From Zygnema cylindricum (taxonomy: Eukaryota; Streptophyta; Zygnematophyceae; Zygnematales; Zygnemataceae): a stretch of 64,000 nt of DNA. Position 1 is the first letter of the stretch. The number at the start of each line of letters is the position of its first letter. The position numbers and the translations under genes were made by a program. The notes beneath the pieces are model-generated. The model was not told where the DNA came from and searched no databases. It saw only the letters and a list, made by a program, of their open reading frames with translations. This document shows positions 11,436-22,991 of this stretch, one piece after another. The stretch covers positions 40,001-104,000 of the forward strand of contig JBBHKE010003373.1 of assembly GCA_037447655.1 (NCBI GenBank), written 5' to 3'.

Positions 11436-12749
11436 TGTTGTTTTTGAAAAGTTAGTTTCGTGCGAACACATCCTTTCGTGCGTACGCGATGTTTCGTGCG
11501 TAAGCATTTACGCGATATATTGTGGAGGTTCGAAAGGATTTATGGATTGGGGAATTAAATGTACACATAAAATTAATGGAGTAATTGAGTGGCGTGAAAT
11601 GTGAGAGGAAATGGACGGCGGATCGCGAAGCAATCCGACGTGAGATAATCGACGAAGATAAAATGGTACGTCGCACGTACGAAACATAATGCGACAGATG
11701 AAATTTATTACATGGGACGCCGCCGGTACGGAGCGTCGTATTTGACAGGTGTACTTTAAGTTGTCGCTTATTGCGACATGCATTTATCGAAAATGACGTG
11801 TACCTTAAATGCGACAAGGCGCATTTATGACGAAGTACGTGATTTCGGTACGGACAGGATTTGGATCGTACGAATTGATTTCGGCAAGTTGTTCGAGGTA
11901 CACGTGGAGGGCGGACGACGTCCGCCGATATTTTTAAGGGACCACATTGTTTTTATGACACATTATCTAGTGGACCGTACATATGCGATGTCGGTTCACT
12001 ACGTGGACTTATCGACAAGTGACTAAGCAAGTTGTCACTTATGACGCGGATTTTTGGATGCGTCGGTGTAAATATTTGAAGCATCAATGTTTTGTCTTAT
12101 TTGAATTAATGATTTAGTGTTGATTAAAATAGTTATATTTTACGTGATTAATGAGGATATCGACACTTTAATTTATGTGTCGTATTTGCAGACAAGTGTA
12201 CGCTTACGATTGCTTGACTTTCAGGTGTACGCTTACGATTAGTTTGATTTAATGACAGTTACGTAATTTACGTTGGTTATTTTGACACTTAGTGATTTAT
12301 TAACAGCTCACAAATGTATATATAGATTTGAGCTTCATTAGAATAAAATAATCAATGCTGGTTAGTAAAGTGGGGACCGAAGATGTAGTATTTTAGGGTT
12401 GTCGATTAGGTCATGCACTTTGAATGATAGAATGATTATTTGATTATACTTTGATTGTACTCTTGTTTATGTGTGATGCATTTGTTTTTATTATTTATTT
12501 ATGTTATTTTATATATGTTTTGCATTGTTAATGCATTTGTCCTAGGGTTTGTTTATGTCGATTATTCCATCAAACCTTAGATGATGTCATAGGGTTTATT
12601 TATGTTGATTATTCCATGAAACCCTAAATGTTGTTGTATGTTAAATGGAGGATGCATTTCAAATGATTGTTCATTGGCCTAGCTTCGCTTAGCTTCTTGC
12701 ATGATAGTTTGGGTGGCTTCTGCGGTCTATTTTAGACCAAAGAACAACA
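11436..12749 (+). repeat. 5' LTR of the family 2 element
   Basis: 1314 bp, TG...CA. Near its start lie three 17-18-bp repeats of the type TTTCGTGCG(T/A)ACGCGAT (11456-11510). A TATATATAG motif occurs near 12316-12323, shortly after CAGCTCACAAATG, and is a candidate core promoter. Confidence 0.85.
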
Positions 12750-12763
12750 GGTTATGGGCCCAC
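12750..12763 (+). other. Primer-binding site matching the anticodon arm of tRNA-iMet (half-tRNA type)
   Basis: GGTTATGGGCCCAC directly abuts the 5' LTR. It is the reverse complement of the anticodon arm (GTGGGCCCATAACC) of plant initiator tRNA-Met, not of its 3' end. Drosophila copia is the known case of such priming by a tRNA half. The same site occurs next to the Copia-2 5' LTR at 45397-45409. Confidence 0.75.
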
Positions 12764-13673
12764 ACCTCATCTATCATATGTTAGGTTAAGTCGAGATAGG
12801 TTTGTATCACACGCATTGTAGCGGGTTAATTTTGTCCTTGCTGGTTGTATTGCAGTAATGGTGTCTGTGTACCCATGAGATCGGCCTTATCATAGTGTTG
12901 GTATGTGCCGAGTTTAATCTTGCATCGCCCCAAGGGTTAACTTAGTGACAGTGCCGAAATGTCTACCCTCAATGAAAATGATTAATTATGAGAAATGATA
13001 TTTTATTTTTGGAAAATACATATTCGTTTGATGGAGAGATGTGGAAGGTGGAGATTCGACGTTTGGGGGAGAGAGATCCGGAAGGTGGAGTTTTGACATA
13101 TGGTGGAGAGATCCAAATTTTGTGGATAGATGATTGTTGAAAATTGGATTTGTAATGTAGATTTTGAGTTGTTGGAAATTTTTGGGAAATGTGACATTAT
13201 TAGAATTTTTGGGAAAATACTATTTGTTATATGAATTTTTATGGGAAATTTTGGGATTTGATAGTTTATGAAAAGAAAAAAAAATTATTATTAAAATCTA
13301 GATTTGTTATAATGAGGTAGGAATTATTTGAGCGGGGATATATTATTAGTGTGATAATTTGGCTTTAATTTTTAGTTGATTTGTGATAGAATTTTGGGAA
13401 TGTAGATCCGGATTTAGATATTGGAAGGAATTATTTTGTTGTAATCGGAAAATGAAAAATATATATATTATGTATTATGAAATCTGGATGGTATGTGGAG
13501 GAAGCGGAAGCGATGGTGGAACAAGTGGGAAAATTCTGGCGGAGGCATTTGGCAGATTCAAATGGAGGAGGCAGCTGAAGGTGACATTGATGACAGCTGA
13601 TGACGTAGTTCCATGAAGTGTGACAGATGATGACGTGGCATCATGGATGCACGAAACTAAATTTTTGGGGGAG

Positions 13674-14987
13674 TGTTGTTTTTGAAAAGTTAGTTTCGTG
13701 CGAACACATCGTTTCGTGCGTACGCGATGTTTTGTGCGTACGCATTTACGCGATATATTGTGGAGGTTCGAAAGGATTTATGGATTGGGGAATTAAATGT
13801 ACACATAAAATTAATGGAGTAATTGAGTGGCGCGAAATGTGAGAGGAAATGGACGGCGGATCGCGAAGCAATCCGACGTGAGATAATCGACGAAGATAAA
13901 ATGGTACGTCGCACGTACGAAACATAATGCGACAGATGAAATTTATTACATGGGACGCCGCCGGTACGGAGCGTCGTATTTGACAGGTGTACTTTAAGTT
14001 GTCGCTTATTGCGACATGCATTTATCGAAAATGACGTGTACCTTAAATGCGACAAGGCGCATTTATGACGAAGTACGTGATTTCGGTACGGACAGGATTT
14101 GGATCGTACGAATTGATTTCGGCAAGTTGTTCGAGGTACACGTGGAGGGCGGACGACGTCCGCCGATATTTTTAAGGGACCACATTGTTTTTATGACACA
14201 TTATCTAGTGGACCGTACATATGCGATGTCGGTTCACTACGTGGACTTATCGACAAGTGACTAAGCAAGTTGTCACTTATGACGCGGATTTTTGGATGCG
14301 TCGGTGTAAATATTTGAAGCATCAATGTTTTGTCTTATTTGAATTAATGATTTAGTGTTGATTAAAATAGTTATATTTTACGTGATTAATGAGGATATCG
14401 ACACTTTAATTTATGTGTCGTATTTGCAGACAAGTGTACGCTTACGATTGCTTGACTTTCAGGTGTACGCTTACGATTAGTTTGATTTAATGACAGTTAC
14501 GTAATTTACGTTGGTTATTTTGACACTTAGTGATTTGTTAACAGCTCACAAGTGTATATATAGATTTGAGCTTCATTAGAATAAAATAATCAATGCTGGT
14601 TAGTAAAGTGGGGACCGAAGATGTAGTATTTTAGGGTTGTCGATTAGGTCATGCACTTTGAATGATATAATGATTATTTGATTATACTTTGATTGTACTC
14701 TTGTTTATGTGTGATGCATTTGTTTTTATTATTTATTTATGTTATTTTATATATGTTTTGCATTGTTAATGCATTTGTCCTAGGGTTTGTTTATGTCGAT
14801 TATTCCATCAAACCTTAGATGATGTCATAGGGTTTATTTATGTTGATTATTCCATGAAACCCTAAATGTTGTTGTATGTTAAATGGAGGATGCATTTCAA
14901 ATGATTGTTCATTGGCCTAGCTTCGCTTAGCTTCTTGCATGATAGTTTGGGTGGCTTCTGCGGTCTATTTTAGACCAAAGAACAACA
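13674..14987 (+). repeat. 3' LTR of the family 2 element
   Basis: 1314 bp, nearly identical to 11436-12749. It is preceded by a polypurine tract (TTTTTGGGGGAG, 13661-13673). Confidence 0.85.
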
Positions 14988-15720
14988 GTTCATGGCCTTC
15001 GTGCTATTCTAGATCTCCATCCGGATAAGGTGGTCCTTTAGGTGGATGTTGCCAACGACTTTAACGTTGTCAACCTTAATGTTATCTTTCGAGACTTAAA
15101 GCATGCTCCATGGCCGATTAACGAATTTTTCCCTTTTGTGCGCGCCTTTTATTCTTGTCCAAGCCCCCCCATCTTTCCTCTAGACTGTCCCTTTGGTGAT
15201 GCTACCACCCTAGAATATGCAACTCGCACTCGCTTGGGTGATCATTTGAAGGCTCCCTTTTTTTTGTTGGCTCACCTTCAAGCATTTCGAGACACTGCTG
15301 CGACTTTTTCTGGTTGTTTATTCCCTTCGATTGCGGATGATAGGCATATTGTCAAGCCTCGAGACTAAGTTTTATCCGCCTTCAGCCATTTTGTAGAGCA
15401 ACTTTGTAAGACTGGTGTATCAGTTAAGTTATCTAAGTGTATGGGGTGGTGCCCCTAAGGCTTACCTTCCAACTTCCACGTCCCATGGGTTTTCAAATTA
15501 CGCCTGTGACTGAGGGAATTAAAGCTTTAGAATTCCTTATCGAAACTCCAACCTTTGTAAACGAATTTGTTGCTAATACTTTGTTGGAGGACCTTTGGCA
15601 CTGTGATGACCTTCCTAAGCTCTTCGACTCCCAAGTGGCTTTCGCAATCCTCACCCGTTTTTTTGCTCAAAGTCCTCTATATCTCGCCTGAATAGTCCCA
15701 CCAACGGCTCCGTTTTTGTC
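14988..15720 (+). pseudogene. LINE-type reverse transcriptase gene, 3' part
   Basis: Continues the gene interrupted at 10542. The reading resumes with VHGLRAILDLHP, and then VDVANDFNVVN (RT palm motif A, V-D-V-A-N-x-F). Next come PFVRAFYSCPSPP and, at about 15325-15360, IADDRHIV, which carries the catalytic A-D-D of motif C. One open stretch runs 15042-15368 to a stop; the remaining C-terminal parts (for example 15437-15691, with VNEFVANTLLEDL and QVAFAIL) are in shifted frames. Non-functional copy. It ends near LTR copy b. Confidence 0.65.
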
Positions 15721-15733
15721 TTTTGACAACAAT

Positions 15734-16969
15734 TGAAATTCGACGGGTTCCATTCTCCCCACAGAATTCGCAGATCCAAAGAAGCTTATCTAGATAGTGC
15801 CGACTCCAAGTTGATACAAACCAAATGAATGGCACCTTGAAAGTTAGAACCCCAATACAGCTGCACCCTTGTGAAATAAGACTTTCTGTGTGCTGAGTGC
15901 ACCTCAGAATGCAAAGTTAGAATATGAGGTGTGCTGAGTTCACCTCAGAATGCAAAGTTAGAATATGAGTTTTGGATAACATTTTCCACTGTGAATTTCC
16001 CTTCAAAACACCAACACCCTGGCAAGTAAATACTCTAATCAACTACACCCTTGTGTAGCTTGGACTCCCTTGAGTCCGCAGCAAAAAGATTCTCTGAATT
16101 TGCTCCCATGAGCAGTAAGTTATGAAGGGTCAAAGTTGACCTTTTGTACAGGAGCTCTCTGGGAGAGAGGGGGCTACCTACCTAATTTTCTAAGTCCTAA
16201 ATCCCTCTCTAAAGCCTATACTACTAGAGTACGGCAGCAATCAGATTACAGTGGTGTATAAAAAAGTACAGGTGCCAAAGTACTTTTTGTACGGCCATTG
16301 TACGGCATGGCCAAAATGTCGTCGCTTGCCATATCGGATTAATTCCCGTATTCTCCGGATATGCCGCAAGCCAATGTGGTTGTGCCACGTGTCATGTGAC
16401 GTGGCGATGAACCTAATCCGCTTAAACGACCATTTAACAATCTCGGCATATATCGCGGCCGTTCTATCAAGATCGGCTTACAATTCTAGCCGTCGAAAAT
16501 AATTGCGCGGTATTCGTTTCGTGGAGTATTGTACACCGTTCTATACAAAACTGTATCTATGTCCTAAGAATCTATTCGCGTTATTAAATGAAATTGTCTA
16601 CGTGCACATCTTTATATATTTATCAATCCATTTATACCTCAGCACTGATCCTAGACTAATAGGATAAAGCTAACAGCTACATGCAGATTGACATACGGCA
16701 GGTACCAGGATTTACCAGGATCAAATCCTGGGTCTGCAATCTCCTTTTTGGTAAATCTACCATAGCTAATCCTTATCTCTCTAGAGGGCCTAGGCAACCA
16801 TGGCTTTGGCTCCCTATCCAGCCTTCACTAACTACAACAAGTGTGGGGGCTTGGAGAAGGGAGTTCACTAACTACAACAAGTGTGGGGGCTTGGAGAAGG
16901 GAGTTAGAGGCAGACTACCTCTGCTCTTTTCTATTCGAATACATACCAAAAAAATCTTTAATTTCAACA
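15734..16969 (-). repeat. Family 1 LTR (copy b), 3' LTR of a minus-strand element
   Basis: On the minus strand it starts TGTTGAAATTAAAG at 16969 and ends GAATTTCA at 15734 (1236 bp). Immediately right of it, 16970-17010 resembles the last codons and polypurine tract of the family's Copia elements. The direct duplications of about 58 bp near 15895-15975 and about 45 bp near 16825-16910 are internal to it. It contains the B-box module (ATCAAATCC, about 16715-16740) and the GTAC cluster (16260-16310). Confidence 0.75.
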
Positions 16970-17686
16970 CTCCTCTTATTTTCTAGTCTACTTTTTCTTT
17001 CAACAAACCCTAAAAAACAACAAAAATAAGCACCCATTTTTGTTATTTTTATTTTCCTTTTATAAAAGTTTAAGAACATACCCTCGTATTTGAGACAGTG
17101 TATTAGATGAACCAAAATAATAATTGCATCACACATTTTATTTTGCACGCCATATTTCATGAATTCGGGCTTTTGGAGCAAGGTATTTTATCCACCTCAC
17201 CCCTTTTTCATCCGAGCAAAATCCAGATTCCTACTTGCAATTCAAACAACCAGCCCCATCCCCAACCTGAAACACATACCCAAATGTTAACCATTTTACG
17301 GGCACACCTTCATAAATGGCATCACTCCCATTAGTGATGTCAAATCCATTAACCCAAACTTATCTTTAAATCAAGAGTCCCCACTAAGTTCCTCATAAAA
17401 TCTACATCGTTCGTACTGATATATTTGTCCCTGATTATTACCCCGTTCTTTGAACTTCCCTAATAAACATGCGGAGACGTCTATTTGCAGTGTTTACTGA
17501 CACGACATTCCATTATGTTGTGCCAGTAAACAACGTTTCTTAATTATGTTTGATGCCACGTAAGGTAGTTTTCAGATTCTGAAAATCTAAAAATATTCTT
17601 CAAACTTAAAATTTGTGCGTAATATTTGTACAAGGGGAAAAAGTTGAGGATTCGTACGATATTTACACCTAGTTGACGTTGTTTTC
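16970..17686. other. Non-coding stretch between family 1 LTRs
   Basis: A short remnant of a Copia 3' end (16970-17010) is followed by AT-rich sequence. No protein similarity, RNA gene or LTR boundary is recognisable. Confidence 0.5.
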
Positions 17687-18397
17687 TGTAGAAATTAATG
17701 GTTCTTTTTAGTATTTTCTAGGTCTAAAATTAATTGCAGAAAAAAAGCCGAGGCAGTTTGCCTCTAACTCCCCTCATCAACTCCTACACTTGTCACACTC
17801 ACTGAAAGTTGAAGTGGGAGATAGAGCCATGGCTGCCTCAGCTCCACGGGAAGGACTAAAGAGTGACTTAATTCACTCTCAACAAAAGGTTGAGTTCGGC
17901 AGGACTCGGACCCCCGACCGGTAGAGCGCGGCGTAGCCGTTAGCTCTAACCAGTCTGTCGTAGAAGTCAATTAGGAGATGTAGGGTTTGATTAGTATTTA
18001 AACTATTGTACTATACAGAAATCATTTAACTGAAAATGTTTACGGCGTGCATAGATACAGTTTGATAAAGTACGAAGTAATATACTAATTGAAACACATA
18101 TCGCGCATTTTGTTTCGACATCGAAACAAGTATCGCGCAAGTATTTATTACAGCTGAGATTACGTTTCGCGTCAAATTTGACGGCGCACATCATCGCCGA
18201 TATCCCTGATTGGTAACTTTGGCATTTAGTAACGTGGAATGACCTGGCGCCACGTGGAGAGACGACATTTGGTCGCACGAATTCTGAGGAACGTACGGAC
18301 GAGTGGAAAATGGACACGTGTCCGCCAAATGGCCTTGTCGTACAAAGGCCGTACAGAAAGTACATCGGCAGTAGTACTTTCTGGTAGTGTACAGTGT
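17687..18397 (+). repeat. Family 1 LTR (copy c), truncated 5' LTR of Copia-1
   Basis: Starts TGTAGAAATTAATGG. From about 17830 it is very close to the 3' LTR at 21256, but the first 140 bp differ, so the pair is mosaic. It stops at GTACAGTGTTTC, the point equivalent to about 21974 in the 3' LTR, and runs straight into integrase codons. The rest of the LTR, the primer site, gag and protease are deleted. An antisense tRNA-like module lies at 17885-17965. Confidence 0.75.
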
Positions 18398-18402
18398 TTC
18401 CT

Positions 18403-21241
18403 TAGGTGATGATTTGGCATAAGCGGTTTGGACATGTGCATTTTGATAGGTTGAATGAAATCAAAAAGCTTGGGGTAGTAGATGACATTCAGTTTGGCGA
18501 TAATGAAATGATGGATGATTGTAGTGGTTGTGCTCAAGGTAAGGCTCACAGACTTCCCTTTCCCAAAGCCGTCACATATAGAGGTGAGAAAGTGTTAGAT
18601 TTGGTCCACACAGATATTTGGGGACCCGCAAAAGTACCTTCGGTTGGAGGAAAGAGGTTTATGATGACAATAACCGATGACTGGTCGAGATACTCTAGAG
18701 TCTACTTTTTGAAAACAAAGTCTGAGGCGTCAACTTACTTCAAAGAATATAAAGCTTGGAGTGAGAAGTTTCATGAAACCCCCATTAAGAGGATAAGGAG
18801 TGATAATGGGGGGGAATATACCTCTAACCAGTTTGAGGAATATTTGAGAGATGAGGGAGTGCAGCACCAGAAAACTGTACCATATAACCCGGAACAAAAT
18901 GGGGTAGCTGAGAGGTTGAATCGAACACTAGGAGATAGTGTATGCAGTATGTTGGCAGACAAGAAAATAGGAAAGAGATTTTGGGCAGAAAGCAATGAAC
19001 TGTGCCAACTACATTAAAAATAGAGTTCTTACCTCAGCTGTAAAGGGAGTGACACCTTATGAGAGATGGGTTGGAAGAAAACCAGATATCTCACACCTTA
19101 AAGTATTCGGTAGCCAAGTTTACAGTCTTGACACGGATAGGAAAAACTGGAAACTAGATGCTAAGGGAAAACCTGGATACTTTGTGGGATATGATGAGGA
19201 TGTTAAGGGATATAGAGTTTATGACTTAGCAAAGAAAGATATCATTCTGGTTAAACACTTAGTTGTCATGGATGAAGGAAAGTTATTTGACCCCTTCAAA
19301 TATACAAAGAAGATAAGAATCAGATTTGAGTCTGAAAGTGAGGAGAACTCGGTCGTTCCCGAAAGGGACATGAGTGAAATCGTGATTACAGATTCGAGAG
19401 AGATCGAAGATACAGGAGACTCACCAAGATATAGGAGACTCACCGGAAACCTCACATACTCCTATGGATTTCGAGGAGATAGAAGAAGCGGGACAAGAAC
19501 CGGTTTCCATGGATAGGGGAGCCGATGAGACAGTGAGAAGAAATCAAAGACTTCCATCCATTCCAGCTTTGGAGTATGAGGGAGGAAGGAGGAGCAGCAA
19601 AAGATTACAGGAAAAACAAGCCGCTCATAAGGTAACAAAGCTATCTCACCCTGATGAGCCCGAGTTTGACTCAGAGGCAGTGAATAGTCCAGAGAAAGAA
19701 AGATGGATTAGAGCCATAAATGATGAGATGGCTTCTATCATGGAAGCAAATACCTGGGAACTAGCGGATTGTCCTCAAGACAGAATACCTATTGGGTGTA
19801 AATGGGTATTTAAACTAAAATTGAACCCAGATTATACCAGATATAAGGCTCGATTAGTAGCGAAGGGGTTCACCCAAAAGGAGGGGATTGACTATGAGGA
19901 GACCTTTGCTCCAGTTGTTCGGTTCCCATCAGTAAGGATTCTCCTCAATCTGGCAGCAGCGGAAGACATGGAAATACACCAGATGGACATTAAGACTGCG
20001 TTTCTTAATGGTGAGTTAGAGGAAGAAATTTTCATGAGACAACCCGGGGGGTTCGTGGAAGAAGGAGAAGAGAGCAAAGTCTGCTGGCTCATAAAGTCCT
20101 TATATGGATTGAAGCAGGCTCCCCGACAATGGAATAAGAAACTAGATGAGTTTCTTACCAGTCTGGGATATATTTGTATCAGCTCTGACCATTCTATCTA
20201 TATGTTTGAAGATGAGAATGGTGTCATTTTTATTGGAATTTATGTGGATGATTTGCTTGTGTTGAGTAAATCTTTGGAAAAGATCAATAAGTTAAAGAAA
20301 GATCTTAGAAGCAGATTTGATATGAAGGATTTAGGGGAGGCAAGATATATTTTGGGAATTCAAATGGAGAGAGAGAGGGGGAAGAAGATTATCAGACTTA
20401 CTCAGAAAGAAGCAATAGGTTATATGCTTGAGAAATTCCAGATGGAAAATGCTAACAGTTTTACCACTCCCATGGACTTGAAAAAAGTAAGTGATGGGAG
20501 TGTAGAAGGAGGAGTGATGTTCTTAGATGATCAGATGAGTCAAGATGAGAGAGAGTTTATGAAGTTTATCCCTTATAAACAGGTCGTAGGAAGTTTAATC
20601 TATTTTATGAATTCTACCAGGCCGGACATAGCGGCAGATGTTGGAGTACTCAGTAAGAGTCTTAATGATCCTAGGAAGAGAGACTGGGAGGCAGCCAAGA
20701 GAGTCATGAGATATCTGGTGGGAACTAGAGAGTTATAGTTGCATTTGGGAGGGGAGCATACTGACATCACTACTTGGAGTGACGCCAGTTATGGGGACGC
20801 ACCTATGAGACGATGCACTTCTGGGTATGTATTGTATGTTGGGGAAGGTCATTGCTGTTGGAGCAGTAAGCAACAAAAGGTGGTTGCTCATTCCACTATG
20901 GAGGCTGAGTACATGGCCTCTTGTTCTGCTTTGAAAGAGTTGATGTGGGTCAAGTCCTTGCTGCAAGAACTAGGGTATATGAAGGAGGGAGTGCATGAAA
21001 TGTTTTGTGATAATCAAGCGGCCATAGCAATTGCAGCCAATCCAAAACATCATATTAAGGCTAAACATATGGACATAAGATTAAGTTTCATAAGAGAAAA
21101 AATGGAAAATAAAATAGTGAATCTTGTATATAGATCTGATGAGGAAATGGTGGCTAACATGATGACCAAACCTGTGCCCTCTCCAAAGTTAAAATATTGC
21201 AGAGAAAAGTGTGGATTAAAAGAAAAGTTAAAATTAGACTA
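18403..21241 (+). pseudogene. Copia-1 pol remnant: integrase, reverse transcriptase, RNase H
   Basis: Ty1-copia polyprotein lacking gag and protease. 18406-19017 carries the pre-integrase zinc region (LWHKRFGHVHF, CSGCAQGKAHRLPFP) and the integrase core with D (HTDIWGPA), D (IRSDNGGEYTS) and E (PEQNGVAERLN). RT lies in 19464-20738, with the GCKWVFKLK, YKARLVAKGF and YVDDLLVLSK motifs. RNase H is in 20739-21242 (WSDASYGD, STMEAEYMA, DNQAAIAIA). Breaks: one extra base near 18993 (the AEAINCANY position), a 19-bp tandem duplication near 19418-19455 and a Trp-to-stop TAG at 20736-20738. Compare LWLHLGGEH in Copia-2. The order IN-RT-RH is diagnostic of Copia. The polypurine tract AAGGGGAG precedes the 3' LTR. 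Confidence 0.9.
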
Positions 21242-21255
21242 GAATATAAGGGGAG

Positions 21256-22306
21256 TGTTGAAATAACTAGTTTTATTGTATTTTGTATGTCTTAATTAAA
21301 TAGCGGAAAACATACAAAAGAAAATGTAGGCAGCATGCCTCCATCTCTTCTTTCTCGCCCCCATACTTGTTGTAGTCAATGAAGGAGAGAGAGAGCGATG
21401 GAGCCATGGCTGCCTCTGCTCCATGGGAAAGACTAAAGAGTGACTTAAGTCACTCTCAACAAAAGGTTGAGTCCGGCAGGACTCGAACCCCCGACCGGTA
21501 GAGCGCGGCGTAGCCGTTAGCTCTAACCAGTCTGTCGTAGAAGTCCGTTAGGAGATATAGGGTGTGATTAGTATTTAAACTATTGTACTATACAGAAATC
21601 ATTTAACTGAAAATGTTTACGGCGTGCATAGATACAGTTTGATAAAGTACGAAATAATATACTAATTGAAACACAAATCGCGCATTTTGTTTTGACATCG
21701 AAACAAGTATCGCGCAAGTATTTATCACGGCTGAGATTACGTTTCGCGTCAAATTTGACGGCGCACATCATCGCCGAAATCCCGGATTGGTAACTTTGGC
21801 ATTTAGTAACGTGGCATGACCTGGTGCCACGTGGAGAGACGACATTTGGTCGCAAGAATTCCGAGGAACGTACGGACGAGTGGAAAATGGACACGCGTCC
21901 GCCTAATGGCCTTGTCGTACAGAGGCCGTACAGAAAGTACATCGGCAGTAGTACTTTCTGGTACTGTACAGTGTTTCTGATTGGTTCGTACATGCAGTAG
22001 ATAGGGGCTGTGAGAAGAACTAGGAAAAACTAGGACTTAAGAAAAATGAGGAAAATAGTCCTCTCTCTCTCTTTGAGAGTTTGTATAAAATTGGCATCTT
22101 TGCCACCCTATAACTTATCGCCTGGTTGGGCGTTTTTCAAAGATTTCCTTTTCTACGGACTTAGGGGAGTCCAGGCTGCATAGGGGTGTAGTCAAATTGT
22201 TTGCTTGTCTGCTTGGGTAGCAGTGGTTGCCATTAAAAGTGGGTTAGTTAATAACTATCTAGAGGCTTTGTGTATTCTGTAGTCCAATGGAGGACACAGA
22301 ATTGCA
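21256..22306 (+). repeat. Family 1 LTR (copy d), 3' LTR of Copia-1
   Basis: 1051 bp, TGTTGAAATAACT...AGAATTGCA, directly after the polypurine tract. It contains an antisense tRNA-like module at about 21470-21545, a GTAC-rich region at 21915-21990, ATTGG at 21980, a TATA box at about 22083 and CCAATGGAGGACACAG before the end. The right flank (CTATA) does not match the left flank of copy c, in line with the mosaic 5' end. Confidence 0.85.
21915..22092 (+). promoter_or_regulatory. LTR promoter region: GTAC cluster, ATTGG, TATA box
   Basis: At least seven GTAC tetranucleotides (several as CGTACAG or AAGTAC) lie between 21917 and 21993, followed by TTTGTATAAAATTGG at 22080-22094. The same arrangement recurs in the other family 1 LTRs; in some the TATA box is replaced by TTGTACAAAAGG. 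GTAC is the core bound by SBP-domain factors of green plants. Binding here is inference. Confidence 0.4.
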
Positions 22307-22991
22307 CTATAGACGTCGCATGGATACACTTTTGTAAAGTACGGAGTATGATACGAATACAAAACAGATACTGGGCATTTTGTTTTGATAGCGAAACATA
22401 TATTGCGCAACGATTTATGACCGCTACGATTAAAACCCGGCTTTGTTCGAACGACGCTGAAAGATGTCGAGATCACGGAATAGGATTTTGGCAGTTTTCG
22501 GTCGCCGCCACGTCTATTGACTCGTGGCACGACCACATTGGATTACGACATCTCCGAGGATTATGGATACGAATCCAGATATGACATGTGTCGATTGGTT
22601 GGCCATGTTGTACAATGGCCGTACATATAGTACATCGGCACGTATACTTTTTTGTACGACACAATATTTTGATTGGAGCCGTACTCAGTAGATAGAGTTT
22701 AGAGAGAGATAGGACTTAGGAAAATTCGGTAGATAGGACCCTCTCTCTTAGAGAGCTACTGTACAAAAGGTCAACTTTGACCCTCCATAACTTACTGCTC
22801 AGGGGAGGAAATTCAAAGATTCTTTTTTCTATAGACTCAAGGGATTCTAACCTTGCTAGAGGTGAAGGTGGTCAAAGTTTTTGTCTGCCTGGGTGGCAGT
22901 TATTATTGTTGAAACACAAAGGGGTCAGGGTTATCGTAGAGACTTAGTGTGAGCTGCCTACTTTGAGGACCTATAAAGGTCTCAGAGTTGC
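22307..22991 (+). repeat. Family 1 LTR (copy e), 5'-truncated
   Basis: Matches the downstream two thirds of a family 1 LTR: GTAC cluster at 22612-22690, TTGTACAAAAGG at about 22753 with the W-box-like palindrome GGTCAACTTTGACC, and the end GTCTCAGAGTTGCA at 22991. Its upstream part is missing at the junction with copy d. Confidence 0.7.

Larger units (their letters stand above)
11436..14987 (+). mobile_element. Non-autonomous LTR retrotransposon (LARD-like), family 2, target duplication GTTCA
   Basis: Two 1314-bp LTRs, 11436-12749 and 13674-14987, both start TGTTGTTTTTG and end AAGAACAACA. They flank a 924-bp internal region. GTTCA precedes (11431-11435) and follows (14988-14992) the element. 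By eye I count about seven mismatches between the LTRs, so insertion was recent. The internal region has no gag or pol similarity, and the open frames in the LTRs simply recur in both copies. It must depend on enzymes supplied by another element. It sits inside the duplication of solo LTR copy a, so it inserted later. Confidence 0.9.

Noticed and set aside
11452-14264. Duplicate open frames of 121, 91 and 82 codons at 11452-12026 and 13690-14264
   Set aside because: They lie in the two LTR copies of the family 2 element, show no protein-like composition and recur only because the LTRs are repeats.
17885-17965. Candidate functional tRNA genes in family 1 LTRs
   Set aside because: B-box and part of the D-arm are tRNA-like, but no acceptor pairing or anticodon loop can be drawn; treated as a tRNA-like module, not a tRNA gene.
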